From Pseudomonas putida (GTDB lineage Bacteria; Pseudomonadota; Gammaproteobacteria; Pseudomonadales; Pseudomonadaceae), in NCBI RefSeq assembly GCF_001636055.1, contig NZ_CP011789.1, positions 496,001 to 560,000 of the forward strand: 64,000 nt of DNA. Direction: 5' to 3'. This document shows, piece by piece, positions 38,916 through 47,422 of this stretch. The notes below the pieces were generated by a model. That model saw only the letters and a list, made by a program, of their open reading frames with translations. It did no database searches and had not been told where the DNA came from. The translations under genes and the position numbers were made by a program. Position 1 is the stretch's first letter; each line of letters starts with the position of its first letter.

Positions 38916-38980
38916 GTGAGGCGTTGCTTGCTGTAGTCTGGAAGGGTCGGCAGCTTGCCTGCCCTTTGAGGAGCCGTTCC

Positions 38981-39214
38981 ATGATCCGCGTAGCATTCGC
39001 CGTGCTGGCTTCGTTGCTGGCCACCTCCGCGCTGGCGGCAGTCAAGCCGTGCGAGGAGCTCAAGACCGAGATCGAGGCGAAGATCCAGGCGGCTGGGGTG
39101 CCTTCCTACACCCTGGAAATCGTACCGAACAGCGAAGTCAGTGATCAGAACATGGTCGTTGGCAGCTGCGATGGCGGGACCAAGAAGATCATCTACCAGA
39201 AGAACGACCAATAG
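38981..39214 (+). CDS. DUF1161 periplasmic protein (copy 2)
   Basis: A 77-residue paralogue of the protein at 36982: signal peptide (MIRVAFAVLASLLATSALAA), the same KPCEELKTEI and YTLEIV blocks, and a second cysteine in VVGSCDGGTKKIIY. It differs mainly by a few extra residues before the second cysteine. It follows the OsmC gene by 65 bases. The function is unknown. Confidence 0.88.
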   Translation: MIRVAFAVLASLLATSALAAVKPCEELKTEIEAKIQAAGVPSYTLEIVPNSEVSDQNMVVGSCDGGTKKIIYQKNDQ

Positions 39215-39226
39215 CGGTCGTTGCAG

Positions 39227-39250
39227 CGGGGTCGCAGTGCGACCCCGTTG
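39227..39250. terminator. Hairpin between convergent DUF1161 copy 2 and lipoprotein gene
   Basis: A perfect 9-bp stem CGGGGTCGC / GCGACCCCG with a 3-base loop. The T-run is weak, so its use as a terminator is likely but not certain. Confidence 0.6.
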
Positions 39251-39251
39251 T

Positions 39252-39665
39252 TCATGGAATGCAGAAGATGTTGCTTGGCTCGTCCACGAGCACCTGGCGA
39301 TTGGCGTCGTACAGGTATACCTGCGGCTGCATCGCCGGGGCCCGGGCTTCGAGGCGATAGCGTTCGCCGGCCTTGAAGTTGTCGAAGCGCACGGTCAGGT
39401 AGCAGGTGCGCTCGGTCGGGCTGGTGGTGAAGAGCCCGGCAGTCAGCTCGTAGTCGAAGCGCACCACCAGTTCGTGGCGGCCCGGCGTGATTTGGAAGTA
39501 ACGGCCGTCGTCGAGGCGTTTGCCATCGAGCTTGTCGGCCATGATGGTGCGACCGGGGGTGACGGTGTAGAGATCGACCCAGGCCTGGGCCGGGTCTTTG
39601 GGTGGCAAGGGGCTGGCGCAAGCCCCCAGTGCACTGAGGGCGATCAGCATCATGGGCTGGCGCAT
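39252..39665 (-). CDS. Small lipoprotein of unknown function (tandem copy A)
   Basis: About 137 residues from MRQPMMLIALSALGAC. The lipobox LGAC predicts a lipid-anchored protein. The mature part has KDPAQAWVDLYTVTPG, DDGRYFQITPGRHELVVRFDYEL and a C-terminal YLYDANRQVL segment. The downstream-encoded neighbour at 39711 shares the QAWIDL, RYFEVPPGSHELTVRY and RYSLQA blocks, so the two are tandem duplicates. They are probably beta-sandwich envelope proteins; the function is unknown. Confidence 0.82.
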   Translation of the reverse strand: MRQPMMLIALSALGACASPLPPKDPAQAWVDLYTVTPGRTIMADKLDGKRLDDGRYFQITPGRHELVVRFDYELTAGLFTTSPTERTCYLTVRFDNFKAGERYRLEARAPAMQPQVYLYDANRQVLVDEPSNIFCIP

Positions 39666-39710
39666 GACGAAACTCCGCTTGCGGGTCACAGGTTACAAGC
39701 ATAGCGCTGA

Positions 39711-40124
39711 TCAGGTGCGCTGACAGCCTGCTGGCAGGCCCTGGCCGATCAGTTTCTGCTGTCCGTCATAGAGTTTCACCCAAGGGCGCAAGCCAATGCT
39801 GCCGGCTTGCAGGCTGTAGCGCTGGCCGGCGCTGAAATCCTTGAAGGTCAGGTTCAGTTGGCAGTCGCGCCACAGTGGCTCGTCGACCGGGCCGATATTG
39901 CTCGGGGAGACTGGAAACTGGTAACGCACCGTCAGTTCATGGCTACCTGGCGGCACTTCGAAATAGCGGTTGTCGGCCCAGTCGCGCTCGTCCACCTGCA
40001 CGGCGTGCAGCGAGGTGTCGTCGTCGCGGGCGAGGTCGATCCAGGCCTGGTTGGGATCGGGGTCGGGCAAGGTGGAGCAGGCGCTCAGCAGCCCGAAGGT
40101 GCCGACGGCAAACAGTGTACGCAT
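39711..40124 (-). CDS. Small lipoprotein of unknown function (tandem copy B)
   Basis: About 137 residues from MRTLFAVGTFGLLSAC. The lipobox LSAC predicts lipid modification. Blocks NQAWIDLARDDD, NRYFEVPPGSHELTVRYQF and GQRYSLQAGSIG match copy A. AGGGGA lies upstream of the chosen start; 13 additional upstream codons are unsupported. The pair is probably co-transcribed and diverges from the aminopeptidase gene at 40191. Confidence 0.82.
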   Translation of the reverse strand: MRTLFAVGTFGLLSACSTLPDPDPNQAWIDLARDDDTSLHAVQVDERDWADNRYFEVPPGSHELTVRYQFPVSPSNIGPVDEPLWRDCQLNLTFKDFSAGQRYSLQAGSIGLRPWVKLYDGQQKLIGQGLPAGCQRT

Positions 40125-40190
40125 GGCGAAAGGGTCCCCTGGCGAGATAGTCTTGGAACGCACAGGCCTTGAGCGGGATGAACAGCCCTG

Positions 40191-41282
40191 ATGTTTCGAC
40201 TTTTTCTGCTACAGCGCTCAGGCCACCGGGCTCTCGACCGCGTTTTCAGCCCTTTTGTTCCGCTGCTGGCCGCGCTCCTGCTGAGCGGTTGCGGCAGCCT
40301 CGGCTACTACGGCCAACTGGCCGAAGGGCAATGGCAACTGCTGCGTGCACGCCAGCCGGTGGAGCGCATGCTGGCCGATCCTGCGACTGACGAACGGCTG
40401 CGCCAGCGCCTGCTGCATGCCGAACAGGCCCGCACCTTCGCCAGCGAGCACCTGAAGCTGCCGGACAACCGTAGCTACCGGGTGTACGCCGATCTTGGCC
40501 GGCCTTATGTGGTGTGGAATGTGTTCGCCACGCCGGAGTTGTCGCTGCAGCCGGTCACTCACTGCTTCCCCATCGCCGGTTGCGTCGCCTACCGCGGCTA
40601 CTACCGCCAGGGTGCGGCGCGCGGCGCGGCAACGCTGATGCGCGAGGAGGGGCTGGATGTGTACGTCGGGGGTGTCGAGGCTTACTCGACCCTGGGCTGG
40701 TTCGACGATCCGATCCTCTCGTCGATGGTGGGCTGGGGCGAGGAGCGCCTGGCCACGCTGATCTTTCACGAGCTGGCGCACCAGCGCTTCTACGTGAAGG
40801 ACGACACCGAATTCAACGAGTCCTTCGCCACCTTCGTCGAACAGGAGGGCACGCGGCAATGGCGCATGGCGCGCGGGCTTGCGGCGGCTCACGAGGATGG
40901 GGCGCGGCAGCGTGAACAGTTCATCCGCCTGGTGCTGGCGAGTCGCGAGCGCCTGCAGGCGATCTATGCCGGGACGCTTGCTGATGCCGACAAGCGGGTG
41001 GCCAAGCAGGCCGAGTTCGCGCGATTGCGACGTGAATACCGCGAGCTGCGCGATCGGGACTGGGCCGGTGATCGCCGTTATGACGCCTGGGTGTATGGGC
41101 CGATGAGCAACGCCAAGCTGCTGCCGTTCGGCCTGTATGACCAGTGGGTGCCGGCGTTTGCGGCGTTGTTTCGTGAGGCAGGCGGGGACTGGACGCTGTT
41201 CTATCAGCGGGTCGAGCACTTGGGGCAGCAGCCGATCGATCAGCGAAAAGCGGCCTTGCAGCGGTTGATGGCACAGCCTTGA
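40191..41282 (+). CDS. Predicted zinc-dependent aminopeptidase lipoprotein (COG4324 type)
   Basis: A 363-residue protein. After about 20 polar residues, a hydrophobic segment ends in LLLSGC (lipobox cysteine 34). The metal motif HELAHQ (His193, Glu194, His197) and the downstream FNESFATFVEQEG (third ligand glutamate) fit the COG4324 predicted aminopeptidase family. It is probably anchored to the outer membrane facing the periplasm. The substrate is unknown. Confidence 0.85.
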   Translation: MFRLFLLQRSGHRALDRVFSPFVPLLAALLLSGCGSLGYYGQLAEGQWQLLRARQPVERMLADPATDERLRQRLLHAEQARTFASEHLKLPDNRSYRVYADLGRPYVVWNVFATPELSLQPVTHCFPIAGCVAYRGYYRQGAARGAATLMREEGLDVYVGGVEAYSTLGWFDDPILSSMVGWGEERLATLIFHELAHQRFYVKDDTEFNESFATFVEQEGTRQWRMARGLAAAHEDGARQREQFIRLVLASRERLQAIYAGTLADADKRVAKQAEFARLRREYRELRDRDWAGDRRYDAWVYGPMSNAKLLPFGLYDQWVPAFAALFREAGGDWTLFYQRVEHLGQQPIDQRKAALQRLMAQP

Positions 41283-41287
41283 TATGC

Positions 41288-41307
41288 CGGGGCCGCGCGC
41301 GGCCCCG
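41288..41307. terminator. GC-rich palindrome between convergent genes
   Basis: CGGGGCCGCGCGCGGCCCCG, a perfect 20-base palindrome, lies in the 31-base gap between the aminopeptidase and the HAD phosphatase. There is no T-run, so an intrinsic-terminator role is uncertain. Confidence 0.5.
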
Positions 41308-41313
41308 TGGCCA

Positions 41314-41964
41314 TCAAGCCTTGATGAACGCCCGGTGCAAATCTGCCACCGTGTCGAAATGAAACTCCGGCGCCTCGGCCACCAGCTCTTCGCGGCTGCC
41401 GAACCCGTAGCCCACCGCTACAGCCTGCAGGCCATTGCTGCGGGCGCCGATCAGGTCGTGCTTGCGGTCGCCGATCATCAGGGTCTGCGCCGGGTCCAGG
41501 CGTTCTTCGTCCAGCAGATGGCGGATCAGCTCGACCTTGTTGGTGCGGGTGCCATCCAGCTCACTGCCGTAGATCACCTTGAAATGCCGGTCGAAGGCGA
41601 AATGGCGGGCGATCTCGCGGGCGAACTCCCAAGGCTTGGAGGTTGCGACGTAGAGGGTGCGGCCCTGGCCATTGAGCGCTTGCAGCAGTTCCGGCACACC
41701 GTCGAACACCAGGTTCTCGTACAGGCCGGTGACCCGGAAACGCTCGCGGTAGAAGTTGACCGCCTCCCAGGCCTTGGCCTCGTCGAAGCCGTAGAACTGC
41801 ATGAAGGCCTGCAGCAAGGGCGGGCCGATGAAGTGCTCGAGGCGGGTCAGGTCGGGCTCGTCGATACCCAGCTTGGCCAGGGCGTACTGGATCGAGCGGG
41901 TGATGCCCAGGCGGGGGTCGGTAAGGGTGCCGTCAAGGTCGAAGAGAATGTTTTGCTGGTGCAT
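41314..41964 (-). CDS. HAD-family hydrolase (phosphoglycolate phosphatase-like)
   Basis: 216 residues of the HAD superfamily: nucleophile motif FDLDGTLTDPRLGI, motif II in VATSKPWEF, and acidic motif IV in MIGDRKHDLIGAR. The Gph-like cap lies between residues about 15 and 85. A Pseudomonas Gph is normally found elsewhere with trp genes, so I leave the symbol empty. The start is set at MHQQNILFDLDG; the longer frame enters a REP element. Confidence 0.88.
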   Translation of the reverse strand: MHQQNILFDLDGTLTDPRLGITRSIQYALAKLGIDEPDLTRLEHFIGPPLLQAFMQFYGFDEAKAWEAVNFYRERFRVTGLYENLVFDGVPELLQALNGQGRTLYVATSKPWEFAREIARHFAFDRHFKVIYGSELDGTRTNKVELIRHLLDEERLDPAQTLMIGDRKHDLIGARSNGLQAVAVGYGFGSREELVAEAPEFHFDTVADLHRAFIKA

Positions 41965-41998
41965 GTATGCGGTTCCACTCAAGTCTTGCGTCGACTGC

Positions 41999-42062
41999 TT
42001 CGCGGGCAAGCCCGCTCCTACAGGATCATCACAGAGCCTGTGGGAGCGGGCTTGCCCGCGAA
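41999..42062. repeat. REP pair upstream of the HAD gene
   Basis: Inverted copies at about 41999-42023 and 42038-42062 (cores CGCGGGCAAGCCCGCTCC and GGAGCGGGCTTGCCCGCG), between two genes on the minus strand. Confidence 0.88.
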
Positions 42063-42066
42063 TGCG

Positions 42067-42615
42067 TCATTCCGGTTGATCGTAGCCTTCGGCCAGGTGC
42101 TGGTCCTTGAGCTTCACGTAGTTGCTGGCGCTGTAGGGGAAGAACGCGCGTTCCTTTTCGTTCAGCGGCCGGGCCTGCCTTACCGGGCTGCCGACATACA
42201 GGTAGCCGCTCTCCAGGCGCTTGCCGGGCGGTACCAGGCTGCCTGCGCCGATGATCACCTCGTCCTCGACGATGGCGCCATCCATGATAGTGCTGCCCAT
42301 GCCGACCAGGATCCGGTTGCCCAGTGTGCAGCCGTGCAGCATCACCTTGTGACCGATGGTCACTTCGTCGCCGATGATCAGCGGGAAGCCGTCCGGGTTG
42401 AAGGGGCCGGCGTGGGTGATGTGCAGCACGCTGCCATCCTGCACGCTGGTGCGCGCGCCGATGCGGATGCGGTGCATGTCGCCGCGCACCACGGTCAGCG
42501 GCCAGACCGAGCTGTCTTCACCGATCTGCACGTCGCCGATCACCACCGCCGAACGGTCGACGAAGGCGCGTGGGCCGACTTTCGGCGTGTGTTCCCGGAA
42601 GGTCCGGATGGCCAT
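42067..42615 (-). CDS. Gamma-carbonic anhydrase-like hexapeptide-repeat protein
   Basis: 182 residues with a left-handed beta-helix of hexapeptide repeats (AVVIGDVQIGEDSSVWPLTVVRGD, and later VTIGHKVMLHGCTLGNRILVGMGS). The histidines in HKVMLHG and the earlier VLHITH are in the positions of the gamma-CA metal ligands. Relatives include YrdA/PaaY; activity on CO2 is not certain. The start is MAIRTF at 42615. A huge open frame continuing upstream is only a shadow of prlC. Confidence 0.9.
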   Translation of the reverse strand: MAIRTFREHTPKVGPRAFVDRSAVVIGDVQIGEDSSVWPLTVVRGDMHRIRIGARTSVQDGSVLHITHAGPFNPDGFPLIIGDEVTIGHKVMLHGCTLGNRILVGMGSTIMDGAIVEDEVIIGAGSLVPPGKRLESGYLYVGSPVRQARPLNEKERAFFPYSASNYVKLKDQHLAEGYDQPE

Positions 42616-42717
42616 GATAGTGTCCCTCTGCAATGCCGATAGGCAGGCTGCCTGCTGCGGTCGGCGTCGATTGTAATTAAGATGGTCCCGTGTTTCTCCT
42701 GCCAAGGTATCCAAACC

Positions 42718-44769
42718 GTGAGTGCGAACAACCCGCTTCTGCAGTCCCACGACCTGCCACCCTTCTCCGCAATCCGCGCCGAACACGTGCTGCCGGCGAT
42801 CGAGCAGATCCTGGCCGACAACCGCAAGGCCATCGCCGATATCCTCGCGCAGCAGGGCAAGAATCCCTCCTGGGCCGGCCTGGTGCTGGCGATGGACGAA
42901 CTCAACGACCGCCTGGGCGCGGCCTGGAGCCCGGTCAGCCACCTCAATGCGGTGTGCAACAGCAAGGAACTGCGCGAGGCCTACGAGTCGTGCCTGCCGG
43001 CGCTGAGCGCCTATTCCACCGAGATGGGGCAGAACCGCGCCCTGTTCGATGCCTACCAGGCGCTGGCCAACAGCGCCGAGGCCGCCAGTTTCGACGTGGC
43101 GCAGAAGACTATTCTCGAGCACGCCCTGCGTGACTTCCGTCTGTCGGGCATCGACCTGCCGGCCGACAAGCAGCAGCGCTACGCCGAAGTGCAGAGCAAG
43201 CTCAGCGAACTGGGCAGCCGCTTCTCCAACCAGTTGCTCGACGCCACCCAGGCCTGGACCAAGCACGTCACCGACGAAGCCGCGCTGGACGGCCTGACCG
43301 AATCGGCCAAGGCGCAGATGGCCGCCGCTGCCCAGGCCAAAGGCCTCGACGGCTGGCTGATCACGCTGGAATTCCCCAGCTACTACGCGGTGATGACCTA
43401 CGCCAGCGACCGCGCGCTGCGCGAAGAACTGTACGCCGCCTACTGCACCCGCGCGTCCGACCAGGGCCCGAACGCTGGGCAGTTCGACAACGGCCCGGTG
43501 ATGGCCGAGATCCTCGACCTGCGTCAGGAACTGGCCGCGCTGCTGGGCTACGCCAACTACGCCGAGCTGAGCCTGGCCACCAAGATGGCCGAATCCAGCG
43601 ACCAGGTGCTGAGCTTCCTGCGTGACCTGGCCAAGCGCTCCAAGCCGTTCGCGGCCCAGGACCTGGAGCAGCTCAAGGCCTACGCCGCCGAGCAGGGCAC
43701 CCCGGAGCTGGCCAGTTGGGACGCCGGCTATTACGGCGAGAAGCTGCGTGAGCAGCGCTACAGCGTGTCGCAGGAAACCCTGCGTGCCTACTTCCCGATC
43801 GACAAGGTGCTGAGCGGCCTGTTCAGCATCGTCCAACGCCTCTACGGCATCGAAATCGCCGAACTCAAGGGCTTCGACGCCTGGCACCCGGATGTGCGCC
43901 TGTTCGAGATCAAGGAGAACGGCCAGCACGTCGGGCGCTTCTTCTTCGACCTCTACGCCCGTGCCAACAAGCGCGGCGGCGCCTGGATGGACGGTGCCCG
44001 CGATCGTCGCCGCACCGCGGCAGGCGCCTTGCAGAGCCCGGTGGCCAACCTGGTGTGCAACTTCACCCCGGCTGCACCGGGCAAGCCGGCGCTGCTCACC
44101 CACGACGAAGTCACCACGCTGTTCCACGAGTTCGGCCACGGCCTGCACCACCTGCTCACCCGCATCGAGCATGCCGGTGTGTCGGGCATCAACGGTGTGG
44201 CCTGGGACGCGGTCGAGCTGCCGAGCCAGTTCATGGAGAACTGGTGCTGGGAGCCTGAAGGCCTGGCGCTGATTTCTGGCCACTACGAGACCGGCGAGCC
44301 GTTGCCCCAGGACCTGCTGGACAAGATGCTGGCGGCGAAGAACTTCCAGTCCGGGATGATGATGGTGCGCCAGCTGGAGTTCTCGCTGTTCGACTTCGAG
44401 CTGCACGCCACCCATGGCGACGGCCGCAGTGTGCTGCAGGTGCTCGAGGGCGTGCGCGATGAGGTCACGGTGATGCGTCCGCCGGCCTATAACCGCTTCC
44501 CCAACAGCTTTGCGCACATCTTCGCTGGCGGCTATGCGGCGGGCTACTACAGCTACAAGTGGGCCGAAGTGCTGTCGGCCGACGCCTTCTCGCGCTTCGA
44601 GGAAGAAGGCGTGCTCAATGCCGAGACCGGCCGCGCGTTCCGCGAGGCGATCCTGGCCCGGGGCGGTTCGCGCGAGCCAATGGTGCTGTTCGTCGATTTC
44701 CGTGGTCGTGAGCCTTCCATCGATGCGCTGCTGCGTCATAGTGGCCTGACCGAGGATGCGGCGGCATGA
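42718..44769 (+). CDS. prlC: Oligopeptidase A
   Basis: A 683-residue M3 zinc metallopeptidase. The active site is TLFHEFGHGLHHLL (HEXXH), with the third ligand in VELPSQFMENWCWE. It degrades short peptides, including cleaved signal peptides, in the cytoplasm. The start is GTG 42718 (VSANNPLLQSHD), 9 bases after AAGGT; an ATG 12 codons earlier exists but lacks a ribosome-binding site. The stop overlaps the YheV start (ATGA). Confidence 0.95.
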   Translation: MSANNPLLQSHDLPPFSAIRAEHVLPAIEQILADNRKAIADILAQQGKNPSWAGLVLAMDELNDRLGAAWSPVSHLNAVCNSKELREAYESCLPALSAYSTEMGQNRALFDAYQALANSAEAASFDVAQKTILEHALRDFRLSGIDLPADKQQRYAEVQSKLSELGSRFSNQLLDATQAWTKHVTDEAALDGLTESAKAQMAAAAQAKGLDGWLITLEFPSYYAVMTYASDRALREELYAAYCTRASDQGPNAGQFDNGPVMAEILDLRQELAALLGYANYAELSLATKMAESSDQVLSFLRDLAKRSKPFAAQDLEQLKAYAAEQGTPELASWDAGYYGEKLREQRYSVSQETLRAYFPIDKVLSGLFSIVQRLYGIEIAELKGFDAWHPDVRLFEIKENGQHVGRFFFDLYARANKRGGAWMDGARDRRRTAAGALQSPVANLVCNFTPAAPGKPALLTHDEVTTLFHEFGHGLHHLLTRIEHAGVSGINGVAWDAVELPSQFMENWCWEPEGLALISGHYETGEPLPQDLLDKMLAAKNFQSGMMMVRQLEFSLFDFELHATHGDGRSVLQVLEGVRDEVTVMRPPAYNRFPNSFAHIFAGGYAAGYYSYKWAEVLSADAFSRFEEEGVLNAETGRAFREAILARGGSREPMVLFVDFRGREPSIDALLRHSGLTEDAAA

Positions 44770-45044
44770 GTGAGGGCGTCGTGATCAAGACCAAGAAACG
44801 CTTTATCGCCGGGGCGGTATGCCCGGCGTGCAGCGAGCCCGACAAGTTGATGATGTGGAACGAAGACGGCGTGCCACACCGCGAGTGTGTGGCCTGCGGC
44901 TTCACCGACACCCTCAACGAGCAGGGCTTGTCGGTGCCCAAGGAGCTCGGTACCCGGGTAAACCAGCAGGCGGTCAAGGCCGAGCCGGTAAAGGTGCAGA
45001 CGGTTCAGTTCTTCCCGAATCCGAAACTCAAGAAGCCGGATTGA
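44766..45044 (+). CDS. YheV-family putative zinc-ribbon protein
   Basis: A 92-residue protein with two cysteine pairs, CPAC (about 19-22) and CVAC (about 41-44), forming a zinc ribbon, and a lysine-rich start. This matches the YheV (DUF2387) family, which is found beside prlC in enterics and pseudomonads. The start overlaps the prlC stop by 4 bases, so translation is coupled. The function is unknown. Confidence 0.9.
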   Translation: MSEGVVIKTKKRFIAGAVCPACSEPDKLMMWNEDGVPHRECVACGFTDTLNEQGLSVPKELGTRVNQQAVKAEPVKVQTVQFFPNPKLKKPD

Positions 45045-45081
45045 CCCTGTCCGCCTGACGGCACTGGTCTTCTGAGCAAAC

Positions 45082-45117
45082 CCGGATTACTGTATTCATA
45101 TACAGTAATCCGGGTTT
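45082..45117. terminator. Terminator-like long palindrome containing a LexA box
   Basis: The region 45080-45117 consists of two 16-base arms that are exact reverse complements, around a 6-base centre, followed by a T4 run. It lies between yheV and the radical SAM gene and could form a stable hairpin stopping yheV transcription. Confidence 0.6.
45088..45107. promoter_or_regulatory. LexA (SOS) box upstream of the radical SAM gene
   Basis: TACTGTATTCATATACAGTA has the CTG-N10-CAG LexA core with an AT-rich palindromic centre, very close to the gammaproteobacterial consensus TACTGTATATATATACAGTA. It ends 16 bases before the ATG of the radical SAM gene. I recall the P. aeruginosa homologue PA0069 as a LexA-regulon member. 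Confidence 0.85.
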
Positions 45118-45123
45118 TCCACC

Positions 45124-46179
45124 ATGAAACCAACCCCAGTCCGTGGTCGCGGTACTGCCACCAACCCCCACAACCGCTTCGCCCCCAGCCATTCGGTGGT
45201 CGAGGACGACGGCTGGCACCAGGAAGTCCCACTCACCCAGGGCACCGAGGTGCGGATCGAAACCGCCAAGACCATCATCGCCCGCAACACCTCGCCCGAC
45301 CTGCCCTTCGACCGTTCGATCAACCCCTACCGCGGTTGTGAACACGGCTGCATCTATTGCTACGCCCGGCCCAGCCACGCCTATTGGGACCTCTCCCCCG
45401 GCCTCGACTTCGAGACCAAGCTCATCGCCAAGACCAATGCCGCCGAGGTGCTCGAACAGCAGTTGAGCAAGCCGGGCTATGTCTGCGCCCCGATCAACCT
45501 CGGCGCCAACACCGACCCTTACCAGCCCATAGAGCGCGAGCATCAGTTGACCCGTCGCCTGCTCGAGGTGCTGCTGCGCTACCGGCACCCGGTGACCATC
45601 GTCACCAAGGGCTCGCTGGTGCTACGAGATCTGGACATCTTGAGCGAACTGGCCAGCCAGCGCCTGGCGCGGGTGATGATCAGCCTGACCACCCTCGACG
45701 ACGAACTCAAACGCACCCTCGAGCCCCGCGCGGCGGCACCCAAGGCGCGCCTGCGGGCGATCCGCGTGTTGCGCGAGGCGGGTGTGCCGGTGGGGGTGCT
45801 GTGTTCGCCGATGATCCCGATGATCAACGACAGCGAACTGGAGCACCTTCTGCAGGCCGCCAGGGAGGCTGGCGCGCAGAGCGCCGCCTACATGATGCTG
45901 CGCCTGCCGCTGGAGGTGGCGCCGTTGTTCGAACAGTGGTTGCAGGACCATTATCCGCAGCGTGCGGCCCACGTGCTCAGCCTGATTCGTCAGAGCCGGG
46001 GTGGTGAGCTGTATGACAGCCGCTTTGGCGCGCGGATGCGGGGTGAAGGAGTCTTTGCCGAGCTGCTGGCGCAGCGTTTTCGCAAGGCTTCGCGGCAGTT
46101 GGGTTTTGAAGGGCGGGAGGGGCTGGCTCTGGATTGCACGTTGTTCTGCCCACCTGGGGAGCAGATGGCGTTGTTTTGA
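45124..46179 (+). CDS. PA0069-type radical SAM protein, SOS-controlled
   Basis: 351 residues with an Elp3/MiaB-like radical SAM core. The 4Fe-4S motif is CEHGCIYC (Cys72, Cys76, Cys79, a CX3CX2C arrangement). It is followed by YARPSHAYWDLSPGLDFETK and VTKGSLVLRDLDIL. It resembles spore photoproduct lyase-related proteins, and a role in repair of damaged nucleic acid is plausible because of the LexA box directly upstream. The reaction is unknown. No clear Shine-Dalgarno is visible before the ATG. Confidence 0.9.
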   Translation: MKPTPVRGRGTATNPHNRFAPSHSVVEDDGWHQEVPLTQGTEVRIETAKTIIARNTSPDLPFDRSINPYRGCEHGCIYCYARPSHAYWDLSPGLDFETKLIAKTNAAEVLEQQLSKPGYVCAPINLGANTDPYQPIEREHQLTRRLLEVLLRYRHPVTIVTKGSLVLRDLDILSELASQRLARVMISLTTLDDELKRTLEPRAAAPKARLRAIRVLREAGVPVGVLCSPMIPMINDSELEHLLQAAREAGAQSAAYMMLRLPLEVAPLFEQWLQDHYPQRAAHVLSLIRQSRGGELYDSRFGARMRGEGVFAELLAQRFRKASRQLGFEGREGLALDCTLFCPPGEQMALF

Positions 46180-46515
46180 GACGCTGAAGGTTTTGTGGAA
46201 ACGGGTTCACCCACGAAGAACCCCCACCGTACAGTTCCACTACCCTGTAACCTGACTCATACCTACCAATAATTTCATTGGAGGGTATTGGCGGCTGATG
46301 CTTTTTTGCTATTATCCAAGTCTCCCCTCGAAAACCTGGAACGCCCGTTCTAGAGCCTCCGAATTCAGTTTCAGTTAAGTTTTCTCCGCTAGCGTAGGAA
46401 GTCAGTCCACAGCGACTGTGATTTATTACCTGTGCGCGTCATCTAATTCTCCGCATAGCCAGAATCTTTCCCCGGTAAAATGGAACTTACCTACAAACCG
46501 TCAAGAGGATGAATC
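46180..46515. other. Gene-free AT-rich region upstream of carbonic anhydrase
   Basis: 336 bases without a supported gene. The left edge has a degenerate REP half-copy (46193-46223). A possible sigma70 promoter is TTGGCG (46288-46293) and TATTAT (46310-46315) with a 16-base spacer, which would give a leader of about 190 bases for the carbonic anhydrase. The rest is AT-rich without clear hairpins. Confidence 0.45.
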
Positions 46516-47235
46516 ATGCCCGTCAAGGACCCATCCAAGCCCGTTCCGGCCGCTCCCGCCGAGAGCGCCGATGCCGCCCTGAAGCACATCGTCGACGGCT
46601 TCCTGAAGTTTCACCATGACGTTTTCCCCGAGCAGCAGGAGCTGTTCAAGAAGCTCGCCACCGCGCAGAAGCCGCGCGCGATGTTCATCACCTGCGCCGA
46701 CTCGCGCATCGTGCCTGAACTGATCACCCAGAGCTCGCCGGGCGATCTGTTCGTGACCCGTAACGTCGGCAACGTGGTACCGCCCTACGGGCAGATGAAC
46801 GGCGGTGTTTCCAGCGCCATCGAATACGCTGTGTTGGCCTTGGGCGTTCACCACATCATCGTCTGCGGCCACTCCGACTGCGGTGCGATGCGCGCGGTGC
46901 TCAACCCGCAGTCGCTGATCAAGATGCCGACCGTTTCCGCCTGGCTGCGCCACGCCGAAGTGGCCCGTACCGTGGTCGAGAGCAACTGCTCGTGCGAAAC
47001 GGAACACGAGAGCATGCAGGTGCTGACCAAGGAAAACGTCATCGCTCAGCTGCATCACCTGCGCACCCACCCTTCGGTCGCCTCGCGCCTGGCGGCCGGA
47101 CAGCTCTACATTCACGGCTGGATCTACGATATCGAAACCAGCCGCATCGAAGCCTACGACGCCGCGAGCGACAGCTTCCTGCCCCTGGCTGCTGGCGAGC
47201 CAGTGCCGTGCGCAACTCCGAGAGGCCGCTACTAA
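46516..47235 (+). CDS. Beta-class carbonic anhydrase
   Basis: 239 residues with all zinc-site elements: CADSR (Cys60, with the Asp62/Arg64 dyad) and HSDCGAM (His119, Cys122). It interconverts CO2 and bicarbonate. AAGAGG lies upstream of the start. The next gene encodes a SulP transporter, suggesting bicarbonate uptake and conversion as one function; P. aeruginosa has the same pairing next to the cox genes. The N-terminus (MPVKDPSKPVPAAPAES) is low-complexity, probably a flexible extension. Confidence 0.94.
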   Translation: MPVKDPSKPVPAAPAESADAALKHIVDGFLKFHHDVFPEQQELFKKLATAQKPRAMFITCADSRIVPELITQSSPGDLFVTRNVGNVVPPYGQMNGGVSSAIEYAVLALGVHHIIVCGHSDCGAMRAVLNPQSLIKMPTVSAWLRHAEVARTVVESNCSCETEHESMQVLTKENVIAQLHHLRTHPSVASRLAAGQLYIHGWIYDIETSRIEAYDAASDSFLPLAAGEPVPCATPRGRY

Positions 47236-47422
47236 GCGACCCCAACACCTGAAGAAACCTTGATAGCCGGCTGCGCCCACCAGGCGCGGCAGGGCTTTCT
47301 GCTGCCTTGAATTTCCCTGACCTACTGGCCGGCAATCCTGCTGGCGGCCCGCGCCTGCGCGCGATTCAGGGATCCCCGTGCCGTCGGCCAGTGGAATGGC
47401 CGTGAATCAGAAAAGGAGCGTT

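Noticed and set aside
42067..44739. An 890-residue minus-strand open frame
   Set aside because: Only its last 182 codons (the gamma-carbonic anhydrase-like gene) are supported. The rest is antisense to prlC and has the biased composition of a shadow frame in high-GC DNA.
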